Shown one piece after another: positions 47,804-57,855 of a stretch of 64,000 bases of DNA; position 1 is the first letter of the stretch; every line of letters starts with the position of its first letter. The notes under the pieces were generated by a model. The model was not told where the DNA came from and searched no databases. It was given only the letters and a program-made list of their open reading frames with translations. Source of the stretch: Euryodendron excelsum (lineage: Eukaryota > Streptophyta > Magnoliopsida > Ericales > Pentaphylacaceae); the NCBI GenBank assembly GCA_033060915.1, contig CM065392.1, forward strand, positions 11,007,001-11,071,000, written 5' to 3'. The translations under genes were made by a program, and so were the position numbers.

Positions 47804-47933
47804 AATGATGTATATAAAACTAAGCTAAACAGATAAACCTATAATGAATGTAGGAAATGAATGCAAAAGAAGCTTAAGAGGAATGCTTAAGAGGGTTGGA
47901 AATGGTGGTGATGAAAGGTAAACCCGTGCTTGA
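46719..47933 (-). repeat. 405-bp tandem triplication
   Basis: Three copies, 46719-47123, 47124-47528 and 47529-47933, nearly identical (one visible change converts Leu to Arg in the third). Each contains about 130 bases of leader, the ATG and 83 codons of the extra ORF to a TAG stop. The near-identity contrasts with the decayed surroundings. It points to a recent duplication, or to an assembly error. Confidence 0.95.
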
Positions 47934-48028
47934 GCCCCGGCAGGGCCTTGCTATCTCAGAAATTCAGGAAATCTCTAAAAAATCTCTCACTTCCGTCTAA
48001 AAATGAGTTTGAACTAGAAATTAGATGC

Positions 48029-48037
48029 CTTTATATA
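48029..48037 (-). promoter_or_regulatory. TATA box upstream of the extra Athila ORF
   Basis: The minus strand reads TATATAAAGGC about 230 bases upstream of the start codon at 47803. Upstream of it (48050-48220) are six TTCGAA/TTTGAA-type motifs like those in the U3 part of the LTR. Candidate internal promoter; untested. Confidence 0.4.
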
Positions 48038-48308
48038 AAAATTGGCTTTACGTCTAATGGCCGTTTGAACGGTACTTCAAACGCTTGCGTTCGAATACGA
48101 GTCTAACGCAAATCGGATGTATTGAATGTGCCTTGTTGACGTGTCACGTTCGAAGGCATTACATCACCTTTAAACACTACTGTTCGAATGCATATCTAAC
48201 CGTTTGAATGGTAAACCTAAAAAAACTACAATATAGGAAGAAAATAAAGAAAAGAACAAAAACAATTGTAAAACTATGAAAAACAGAGCTATACAGAGTT
48301 CTCTTTCC

Positions 48309-48318
48309 CCCGCCCCCC

Positions 48319-48349
<31 letters not shown>

Positions 48350-48359
48350 AAAAAAAAAA
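48309..48359. repeat. Poly-C followed by poly-A
   Basis: About 30 C (with one G near the start) run directly into about 20 A. On the coding strand this is T-run then G-run, forming a purine tract upstream of the extra ORF. Lengths of such runs are unreliable in assemblies. Confidence 0.9.
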
Positions 48360-48458
48360 GAAGTAAAGGGAAACTACGATACAAAAAAACTACAAAAAGA
48401 AAAAGAAAAATACTAGACAACATGGAAACTAGAGTAATACACAAGGATGGCATCATGA

Positions 48459-49560
48459 TCACTCAAAACATGGTGGATCTAGAAGATCCACAAAATCAAC
48501 CTCACCCACTTCTAACTCAAGATAGGGCTTAAGTCTTTGCCCATTCACCTTAAAATTCGTACCATTCGCGGTGTTTTCTATCTCAACTGCCTCATGAGGT
48601 GACACAACCCTTATAATATAAGGTCCAGACCATCGACTTTGAAGTTTACCCGAAAACAGATGCAACTGGGAGTTATAAAGTAGGACCTTTTGACCAATCT
48701 CAAAAGATTTTCTAAGAATGTGTTGGTCAAGCAAGGATTTCATCTTAGCCTTAGAGATCCTAGCATTCTTATAGGCGTCATTACGAAACTCGTCTATTTC
48801 TGTGAGTTGCAATCTCCTTTGTTGGCCAGTTTTATCCAAATTCTCATTAAACTGACGAATAGCCTAATATGCCTTGCGTTCAATTTCAACCGAAAGTTGG
48901 CACGCTTTTCTGTACATAAGTCTATAAGGAGAAGACCCTAAAATGGTCTTATAAGCAGTGCTATATGCCCATAAAGCATCCACTAACCTTAAAGACCAAT
49001 CCTTTCGGTTAGGGTTAACAGTTTTCTCTAGTACTTGATTAATTTCTCGATTTGCTAACTCAACCTGACCTTGGCTTTGAGGATGATAAGGTGTACCGAC
49101 CTTGTAAATCACCCCATACTTGTGCATTAAGAGACTTACAAGTCTGTCGCAAAAGTGAGATCCACCATTACTAATAATAGCTCGTGACATACAAAAATGA
49201 AAAAAGATATACTCTTTCAAGAACTTGATCACCACAAGATGATCATTGGTACGCGCAGGGATGGCTTCTACCCACTTAAACAAGTAGTCGATGGCCACTG
49301 GAATGTAAAGATAACCAAACAAACCACAGAAAGGACCCATAAAGTCAATACCCCAACAGTAAAAAACCTCTAAGATAATAATGGTTAATAGGCATCTTGT
49401 GCCTCCTTGACATACTACCTAGCCATTGGCACCTATCATAGGATGTGTAAAAATATGAACAACTTTAAACATTGTAGGCCAATAGAAACCAATTTGCAAA
49501 ATCTTTGCAACGGTTTTACGCTAAGAAAAATCTCCACCACATGCTTGTGAATGACAAAAC
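48459..49560 (-). pseudogene. Athila element 2 integrase
   Basis: The zinc-binding part is at 49600-49521 (HSQACGG present, second half damaged). The core is at 49340-48864, with [14 protein letters not shown] (first Asp), [11 protein letters not shown] (second catalytic Asp replaced by Asn), [15 protein letters not shown] (Glu kept) and WAYSTAYKT. The C-terminal domain is at 48839-48459 (LLYNSQLHLFSGKLQSRWSGPY, in two parts, then GQRLKPYLE). A stop separates core and C-terminal part. The D-to-N change is shared with element 1. Confidence 0.9.
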
Positions 49561-49839
49561 TCTATAATATTCTTAATTTTATCGTTGTGAATACACAAAT
49601 GAATCACCTGATTAGGATAGTATTTAAACAAATGTGGATTATCCCACAAAAAGTACCTCACATTCCTAAAGAATTTCTTCCTATCAAAACTAGACCAATG
49701 TGAGGGAATCCTACTGGTAGCTAAAAAGTTAGCTATATCTGCATACCAAGGAGTGGTAACGTGTAAAAGTGCATGCACATGAAAAAGATGTTCGTAAAAA
49801 AAATACTTGTTAAGAGGAAGAGAGTCTTGGACATCCCTA

Positions 49840-50456
49840 TCAGTAAGGAGTCTCAAGAGATGATCGGCAACTACATTCTCTATCCCTAATCTTAATATGA
49901 AACTTTTGAAGCAAGAGAATCCACCAGATGAGTCGTGATTTTGCATCAAGCTTAGTCAACAGATACTTAAGTGTGGAATGATCAGTGTAAATTATGACTA
50001 AGGATCCGACTAAGTATGATATAAATTTATCTAATGCAAAAACCATAACAATGAGCTCTTTTTCAGTTGTGGTATAGTTCAATTGGGCTTCATTAAGGGT
50101 TTTGCTCGCATATAGACAACATGAGATTTCTTATCTACCCTTTGTCCCAAAACAACCCCAATCGCATAATCACTTGCGTCACACATCAAGTTGAAAGGTA
50201 AAGACCAATCAGGTGATTGAATAATAGGTGCAGTGGTCTCAAAAGCACTTTCATAAGAAGATGACCAATAAAAAAGGACATCTTGTGATAATAGGTGAAA
50301 CAAAGGACGAGATATAGCACTAAACCCTTGGATGAATGCAGATATAAACCGACATGCCCAAGAAAAAATCTAACATCCTTAACATTCCTAGGGGTAGAGA
50401 GTTTTTAAATCAACTGAACTTTAGCCTTATCTACATCTATCCTCTTATTGGATACT
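49840..50456 (-). pseudogene. Athila element 2 RT tail and RNase H
   Basis: Frames at 50303-50079 and 50082-49840 give the connection and RNase H: LPFNLMCDASDYAIG (first catalytic Asp region), NYTTTEKELIVMVFALDKF (Glu), and IIYTDHSTLKYLL (Asp). One stop/frameshift lies between them. Sequence from 50304 to 50456 matches the RT tail of element 1 (15600-15490) until it stops at the insertion. Confidence 0.85.
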
Positions 50457-52761
50457 TGTTGCGCCCCGTTTTTTGAACCGGAACCAAGTCCTCTTGGCTT
50501 AGGAAAAAGCATGGTGCTTTCTCGTTAGAACTCATTCTTCTATAAGGATAAATACGACGGAGTTTGAATTTTTTAAATAGAATTGATTATGGCTTTTTGA
50601 AAAGGTCTTTGGAGTCACCACCTAACATATTTAAAGATGTGCTAGGTTATTTACACCAAGTAAAACCTGATGCTTAAACTTAGGTTTTGGAAAGTGTTTT
50701 TGCAATATGTTCTCATGAGAGGGTTTTAGAAGGTAGGGTTGTTTGACAACCCTAAAAATGTTGGAAAGCCCTTTAAAAAATTGACTCCAGTTTTGATTTT
50801 TGAAACAAAAATTCTTAAGTCTAGGGGTTGGTTACATGTAGGGAAGATGTTGTAAGACTATCACCCTACCCTGCCCTTGAGGTACCTTTATGTCTATTCA
50901 CCTTTTACTTACCAAATTATGACTCACTGGTTACCTATGTTTAGTGCTATCCACTTAGAAAATATTTGAAAACAATGTTTGAAAAAGAGTTTGAAAGATA
51001 GAATTGAGTTTGAAAAATGGTTTTGAAATTGGGAATTTAAAAAGGGTTGTAGAATTAAAAATTTGAAAAGGGTTGTGACCGCACGCCATGAAGGGTTGCC
51101 TATGTACCTCCTTAAAGAGGATCAAGTCAGCCGTAGTTCGGACAAGAATTTGAAAGAGTTGGAATGTTGAAATGGGTTTCTATTTCTAGAAAGTTTCTAT
51201 TTTTAGAAATTTTTCTTTTCAAAAAAGTTTAAGTTTGAAAGTGTTTCCTTTTTAGGAAAGTTTGACTTTGAAAGATTTCTTTTTCAAGAAGATTGGATTT
51301 TGAAAAATGTTTTCTTTTCAGGAAGATTTGATTTTTGAAATGTTTCATTTTCAGGAAGATTGGATTTGGAAATGTTTTCTTAATTTGGAAAGATTGAATT
51401 TGGAAATGTTTCCTTTTCAGGAAGATTGGATTTGATTTTGAAATGTTTTCTTTTTAGGAAGACTTGATTTGATTTGAAAAGATTGACATTTGACTTGAAA
51501 AAGATTCGATTTGAGAATTTCGAAAAGATTTTATTTTCTTTTTGAAAAAGATTCATTTTCTTTTACGAAAAAGATTTAATTTGTTTCCTTTTGGAAAGAT
51601 TTGAAAAAGATTTGGACGATTTGAAAGGGTTTGAAAATATTTGGAAAGGTTTTGTTTCCTTTTCGAAAAAGATTTGATTTGCTTGAAAAAGGTAAGGTTA
51701 GATTGTTTTCAAAATGGGAGGAATAGATTTAGGGTTTAAATTTTGAAGGTTTGAAAAGGGAGTGATTTGAGGGATTTGAAATGGAAGGTTTGATTCGATC
51801 AATTTTAAAAAGGAAAGTTTGAAAAGAAAAGGTTTGATTGATTTGAAAATTGAGGATTTTGGGAGCTTTGAAAAAGGTATGATTTTGGTTTAAAAATGGA
51901 AGGTTTCTAAGCTGGCAAAAACAAGACTTTCCTAGGATTGAACTTCTTAGGTTTAACAAATGCGAGTTTTGTAAATGGTTTGAAAACCAGATCTTTTGAA
52001 AACATGTTTTAGGGCCCGAAACCCTAACTTGAATTTTAGACATCCAAATGAATATTACATCTTGACTAAAGCCATTTTAGTCATTAGAAGGCAAGAATCA
52101 CTTTAGAAGCCATTTCAAATGTCACACTTTTGCAAAAAAACTCTAACCATCAAAAGGGTTAGGATCAACCTAGAATTGTGGTTTTTGAGAAACAACCTTG
52201 AAGATGGTTTTTAGGGATAAAGAGATGACAAAAATGCAAATATATGACAACGATAATAACGACATGAATCATACAAGGCTAGGTATCACCATATTGTAAG
52301 AGGGCCCTAAGGCCATGCCGTGAAGCAAGTGAGAGTCAAGAAGAGAGTCCCGATTGGTAGTCTCCTCCTACTCACTCTCAACATGGACTTAACATCTTGT
52401 TGTTCCAAGCATGCAAGAAAGGGGGGTTTAGAGATAGGGATTAAAAATGAGAAGAACCCAAGTGGGTTTGGAGGGAGAAGAGAGAGTGGGGGAATATGAA
52501 AGGTAAATGGAGGATTTACCTTGTCCTCTTTCTTCTTTCTCTAATGGAGGCTAGGGCCTTCAACTTAAGAAAACCTTAAGAGCTTTCGGGCAGTGGGGGA
52601 GGCTTTTAATAGAGCTTGGAAGCTAGGGCTTCAGAGCTTCGGACTAGGGCTTGGCTGACAGGACTTCAAAAGAGAAAAAGAGAGGGCTCCGGGAGTTATC
52701 TTGGCAGAGCGAGAGTTTCTAGAGAGATTTTTCGACCCAAAACAGTGAGGGGGGAGGTCTG

Positions 52762-52769
52762 TATTTATA
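52762..52769 (-). promoter_or_regulatory. TATA box of the 3' LTR
   Basis: The minus strand reads CTATAAATACAGACC. The same CTTATAAATACAGACC occurs in the right LTR at 60641-60648. Conservation between two otherwise diverged LTRs supports a core promoter. Confidence 0.6.
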
Positions 52770-53149
52770 GTGCAAAATCAGAGGGACTATGTACCACTCA
52801 TAGTGGCGCTCGCCTTAGGTTTGGCCTTGCGCCACTAAGAGTTGCGCAGGCTTATTTTTGAGGGCTAGAACAAAGGCTGGATATGGGGCTTATTTGATAC
52901 TGGTCGATTTGTGACCGTTTTTGATAGCCTGGGGGGTTGGCGTGCGCCTTTAGAAGTGGCTCAGGGCCAAAAATTGGTTATGCTTCACTTGAAGTGGAGC
53001 AAGGAGGTTCTGGTTCGAAAAGGAAAGTGTCGAATGGCAGGGCTCAACCAAAAATAAAAGGAAATACTTTAAAAAGTGCCCTAGAGGTTGCCAGTTTGAT
53101 TCCTAAAGCTAGTGTGGTTGAAGAGAGTGACTGAATGGCGATCACCTCA

Positions 53150-53365
53150 TCCCAGGAGCTCCAGGGTTGACTAAGATTGGCTGGGGTTGACTGGGTTGAC
53201 CAAAGTTGACTGGAGTTGACTAGGGTTGACTGGGGCTAGCCAGAGTTGACTAAGGTTGACAAGAATTGACTGGGTTGACCAGAGTTGACTGGAGTTAACC
53301 AGGGTTGATTGGGGTTAACTAGAGTTGATTAGGGTGACTAGAGTTGACTGGGGGGGGGGGGGGTT
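53150..53365. repeat. About 11-bp minisatellite (GTTGACTGGG-type) ending in poly-G
   Basis: About 18 diverged copies of AGAGTTGACTGG-like units, ending in about 14 G at 53350-53364. Lies in the U3 region of the 3' LTR. Confidence 0.85.
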
Positions 53366-54299
53366 TACTTGTTTGTTAACCAGAGTCGGTATAGTTTCTT
53401 AGGGCGTTTGGATGCTTAGAGGCAAAATGATCATTTTGACCGGGGAACCTCCGGAAAAGGACCAGGGTTAATTGGATGGCACTGGACATGTTGGACCATC
53501 TAGGGATGGCCGAGAAAGATGGTCTTACTGTTCTAAGGATTTGGTATTTTCTCGAAGAACGTGCCGGCCTCGTTAGGGGTAAAATGGTCATTTTTCACAA
53601 GATTTGGTCTGGACTTCTATCTAAGGAATTTGTGCTTTTTCAGTGGACAAGTTTGAAAGGGTCTTACCACCTTGAGGGATAAATTTTCTTGAAGGTTGTG
53701 CCAGACTAGGACGGTCTTTCGTTCTTGAGGGGTTTGTGCTTTCTTAAAGAACGTGCCGAACTTGGATGGTCTTCCGTTCTTGAGGAGTTTGTGCTTTCTC
53801 AAAGAACGTGTCAGATTAGCAGACATTCTACATTGGCGGGCTAGTAGGCGTTAGAAGTGAACTGTTCTTTCATCTCGGGGACTTAGGTACTTTCCAAATA
53901 TGAGTATGAAAGGGACTTTACCAATCCGAAGAATAAACTTTCTCGGTGATCGTGTCGTACTGGATTTAATGGTCTTACCGTCAATGAGGGATCAACTTTC
54001 TCAAATGATGAGATAATTGGATTTGACTTTGAATTTGAATGGACTTATCATCTTCTAGAAGACGTGCCAGTCTAGATTGGATTGATTAATGTACAAGGGG
54101 CATTCTAGTCATTTTGCCTCTATTGGGCCTAGTAGGCCCACGAAGTGGTTGACAGATTGGATTGGATTTGAAAAACCGATTTAGGCTTGAGTATGCTTGT
54201 GTTGGTTGGTAAGTGCTCCGGTTGGCTGGAGATCACCAAGTGGCCAAAATGGGGTGCTAACAACACTTTCTATCGGGAATCTCTATTAGTATGGTTTTA

Positions 54300-56454
54300 G
54301 GACGATGCCCACATTTTTTATGCTTCAACTAGATTGTGCTCTAGCCAAGGCAAGGCAGGCAAAGACTTTTTCTAGGGCTCCGAGTGTGTTGACAGTGAGG
54401 GTACAGTTGTCAGCTTCATTGACCTCTTTGTTATCCTTTGCGGCTTTTTCAAGTTCTTCCATAATAGGGTGGCTAGCTCGCCTCCCTCCAGGTCGAACGG
54501 TTCTGCTGGTGCCTTTAACCCTTATAATTCCCAACCCATGTCTTTATAGTTAAACTCAGTCACGAGCCAGGGGTTCTCCCATAAGTGGCGCTCAGCCGCG
54601 GCATACTTAGGGTGTAGAAACTCATCACCCCAACTGTCAGCAGCCATATCTTCTGTAGAATTCTCCTCCAAAAATATGGGTTCCTTAATCGGCCAGTCGG
54701 GCGGGTCATACACTTCATTGGGATTGTAGAGATAGATCAGGCATAGTGGAAAATCCTCCTCCCAATCACTCTTTTCATCCGTCTCCTAGTCCCCTTCATA
54801 GTCTTTAACCATGATCTCATCCAATGCATCTTCCTCTTCTATTTCCTCTAATATCACATTAACTATATGGTTCAACAGAGGATTTTTGGTCATATTAGGG
54901 GGAGGAGTAGGGTTCACCGGTTATAGATCAATGGTCTTATTGTCTATCAAGTCTTGGATTTTATGTTTGAGGGAGAAGCAGCTTTCGATGTCATGCCCTT
55001 GACCACCTGAATGATACTTGCAAGTGAGGGCGCCATTGAAGGTTGGTGGTAGAGGGGTTGGTAATGGACGGGCTGGTATGGGCTTTAGGATGTTATTCTT
55101 TAGCAGGGTTATGGTAAGATTCGGTTTGGGTGCAGGCTAAGGTATCGAAGTTACGGATGTGTCAAGCCGATCTATTGAAGTTAGATCATCCCCTAGTAGG
55201 GCCAAAGTTAGGTGCTTATGTAGGCATGGTTAGAGTGCGTATGGGTGGGATAGGGTGAGACTGAAGCGGTGGACGGTATTGGGGTGGTTGAATGAGCAAG
55301 ATAGCAGATACCTCACTTTCCTTCTTAATCACTCCCTTTGCAGTAGCCATCTTCTTGGCTATGTTGGCAGAACTTTATCCGATTTTTGCATAGGGGTTAG
55401 TAATCCTCCCCATCTTGAGACCATTTTCTATTATTTCCCCTTGCATGATGAGCTTAGAGAAGCTTTTCCCTACACTAGTGCAGAGTTTCTCATAGTATAT
55501 GCCTTGGAAAGTGTGTACAAACAACTGCACAAACTCTTTTTCTTTTAGTAGGGGATTGACTTATGTAGCTGCTTCCCTCCACCTAAGGGCTTAACTTTTG
55601 CAGCTCTCTTTATCTCCTTTACTCATGGTCATCAAGGACCACCCGTCAGAGGTGAGGTCTATATTGTAGTGATATTAGGCTTTGAATGCATTGACCAACT
55701 CAATCCAGGTTGCGATCTTCCTTGAGTCGAGTCGGGCAAACCATTGCAAGGCAAACCTAGTGAGACTATATTCGAATAACTGCATGAGGAGTTTCAAATC
55801 ATTTCCATGACCACTCAATACCCCAACATACAAGCGAAGGTGGGCAATAGGGTTACCAGTGCCATCATACTTCTGAAAGTCAGGCATTTTAAACTTGGCA
55901 GGTCTCAAATGGCCTGGGAAGAAACACAGCTCGTCATAAGCTGCAAGCCCAAAGGTGTCGTGGCCATGGAGGCTTCGCAGCGAGTCCTCCAGCCCTTGAA
56001 TTTTCAGACTAAAAGGGTCGATGAAGGTTCTTTTCACAGCAAGCGAGAGTAATATGGTTTTCTCTTCTTCAGTATTGGCCCCTTTGGGATTCTCCTTGTT
56101 TTTCCCCGTAGCGTCGGATTATAGCACAACTCTTGGGTTAGCAGGTTTGGAATCTTTGGGAAGAATTGTGGATGATGATAGGGCAAACGCAACATCTCTC
56201 ATGGCCATGTATTGGACAAGCTTGAACATCTCATTGACCTTGGTTCTCATTTCATTGACTTCTTCTTGAGAGATAGAGGATGACTCGCTAGAGTTGACAG
56301 CCATTAATGTAGCTCTAAGTGGATGCCGATCTTCCTCAGGAGCAATGATGGCTTTCTGCAGTATAGTTTCTGCGAAAGAAAAAGAAAGAAAAGAAAAACA
56401 AAGACACAAGCCACAAGTTAGTTTTTGATATTTGGAAAGTTTTATGCAATGCAT
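54300..56454 (-). pseudogene. Gag of the Tat-lineage element
   Basis: The N-terminal part (about 56350-56119) includes VNSSESSSISQEEVNEMRTKV. The capsid region at 56037-55675 has FKMPDFQKYDGTGNPIAHLRLY and FALQWFARLDSRKIATW, typical of Tat/Ogre gag. It continues in damaged frames with a WREAAT block (about 55600) and GEIIENGLKMGRI (about 55450-55410). A zinc knuckle-like CKYHSGGQGHDIESC lies at 55022-54978. An acidic region (54850-54520) follows, then only non-coding sequence to the LTR. Stops separate the blocks, so no full-length protein is expected. This is the only coding part of the element. Confidence 0.8.
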
Positions 56455-57837
56455 ATCTTAGGGGTGTCCTTTCTTAAGAGGGCAACTAAACATGATAGAT
56501 TTGGCTCACTTTTTAGAGATAGGGGGTTTCCCCCTTTATGCGAATACATTACCGTTGAATGGGAATACATATTCATTCATTCATTCGCAAAAAATAAAAA
56601 GGTACATTAAAACTTGGGGTTTAAATACAACAGAATTGAAATACATTTTAATAGGGGGAGAAGGAACAATTCCCTTGGGACTTCCACCTATCTACGTTTA
56701 TATTTAAGATCCTAAATTACTCTTGAGTCTTCAGATTCGCCTTCTTTGAGTTTGATGTTGAGGTCATTGATAGACCTTGTTTGATGGCTCCTTGTCTTCT
56801 TGGCAACCTTATCTCCGTAAGCATAGAAGGATTGAGGCCCTCTTTATGGAATGATTTAAAATGCATACCATAAGTCCTTAGGGCTACGCGGAAACCTTTA
56901 GAGTTTTAGTAGGCTTAATGCAAGGGAGAGTGAACTTGGTGTCACTTTCTTTAGAGTGATCATTTGCATGAAAATGCAGTGACTTGAGTTACTTTAGAAC
57001 TCTTGTCTTGACATAACATATTAAATGTATGACCATGTATGCATACAGTTGAGAGAGAGAGAATGTAATTGTAAAGTAAATATGCATGAATATTTATACA
57101 ACCATTATAACAGCAGGAATTTAGACAAGGATAAAGGAAAGTAAAGTAGTCGCCATTTCCTCCATGATTTTTGAAATTAATGTGCATGTCTTAAATCCGG
57201 CAAATGCTCGGCTATGCATGGTTTCTACATGAGCATGACGTTGAGGGTTCACTAATACTTTTTAAGAAAGCTCGGTTCTTAGATCTTCAAACCTAGGCCC
57301 ACTCCCCGAGGTGGCGCCATTATCGGTTGGTGATCCTAGCGGGGGAACCATCAAGAGGCCGTAGGCTAAGAAACTGACACAACATCTTGCCCACAACTAA
57401 TATACCGTTCCCCCTTCTAACTAGAAGGGACATATTCAGGTAGAGAATGCAAGTATGCAAATACAAGTGCACAATGCAGTGTGTGTGTGTGTGAAATTTT
57501 GAAAAACGGAGAAAAGAGCCCAACAACTCCCATTCATCTTGTCCATTCCATTCATACATTAATGACATATATGGCAGTTAACATGACATAAAATAAAAGT
57601 GTGAACAAAGGTCCACCTATAAAAATAAAGATGTAAAAAGTTAGTACTTGAATGAAAAACTTAATGTAAGATAGAATGATTAGATATGAATTGAATGCAA
57701 ACAATAATATGTTTTTGAAAGTAGCTTCGAAAAGTTTGATTTTGAAAATTTGAAGTGGATATAATTGGACAAATTAATCGAAAACTCTAGATGAGTGGTG
57801 GGTGAAAAGACATGATATTGACTTAACCCTTTAAGTG
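56455..57837 (-). other. Leader between primer site and gag
   Basis: Non-coding. Contains a (GT)n run at 57478-57491. No gene recognised. Confidence 0.6.
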
Positions 57838-57855
57838 TCCCCAGTGGAGTCACCA
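57838..57855 (-). other. Primer-binding site, tRNA-Arg type
   Basis: The minus strand reads TGGTGACTCCACTGGGGA. This matches the complement of the 3' end of plant tRNA-Arg (CCCCAGCGGAGTCGCCA) with two differences, the primer known for Tat/Ogre elements. Confidence 0.65.

Larger units (their letters stand above)
42671..50456 (-). mobile_element. Athila-type Ty3/gypsy element 2, interrupted
   Basis: Minus orientation. A 3' LTR (43981-42671), a 4.5-kb region with an extra ORF, integrase (49560-48459) and RNase H (50303-49840) are present. The reverse transcriptase is cut at 50456 by the element at 50457. Gag, protease, most of RT, the primer site and the 5' LTR are not in the window and should lie beyond 64000 if the insertion is simple. 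The candidate left target duplication is ATAAG (42666-42670); its partner is out of view. Confidence 0.85.
50457..54262 (-). repeat. 3' LTR of the gag-only element (3.8 kb)
   Basis: The minus strand starts TGTTAGCACCCC and ends GGGCGCAACA. The 5' flank on the plus strand breaks Athila homology exactly at 50456. It contains a long (GA/T)-rich AAAGATTTGA-type stretch (51160-51720), a TATA box at 52762-52769, an 11-bp minisatellite (53150-53345) and the dyads at 53720-53808. The candidate target site next to it is ATACT (50452-50456). Confidence 0.75.

Noticed and set aside
55255..56269. Plus-strand frames of 81-97 codons
   Set aside because: Antisense shadows of the gag blocks on the minus strand.
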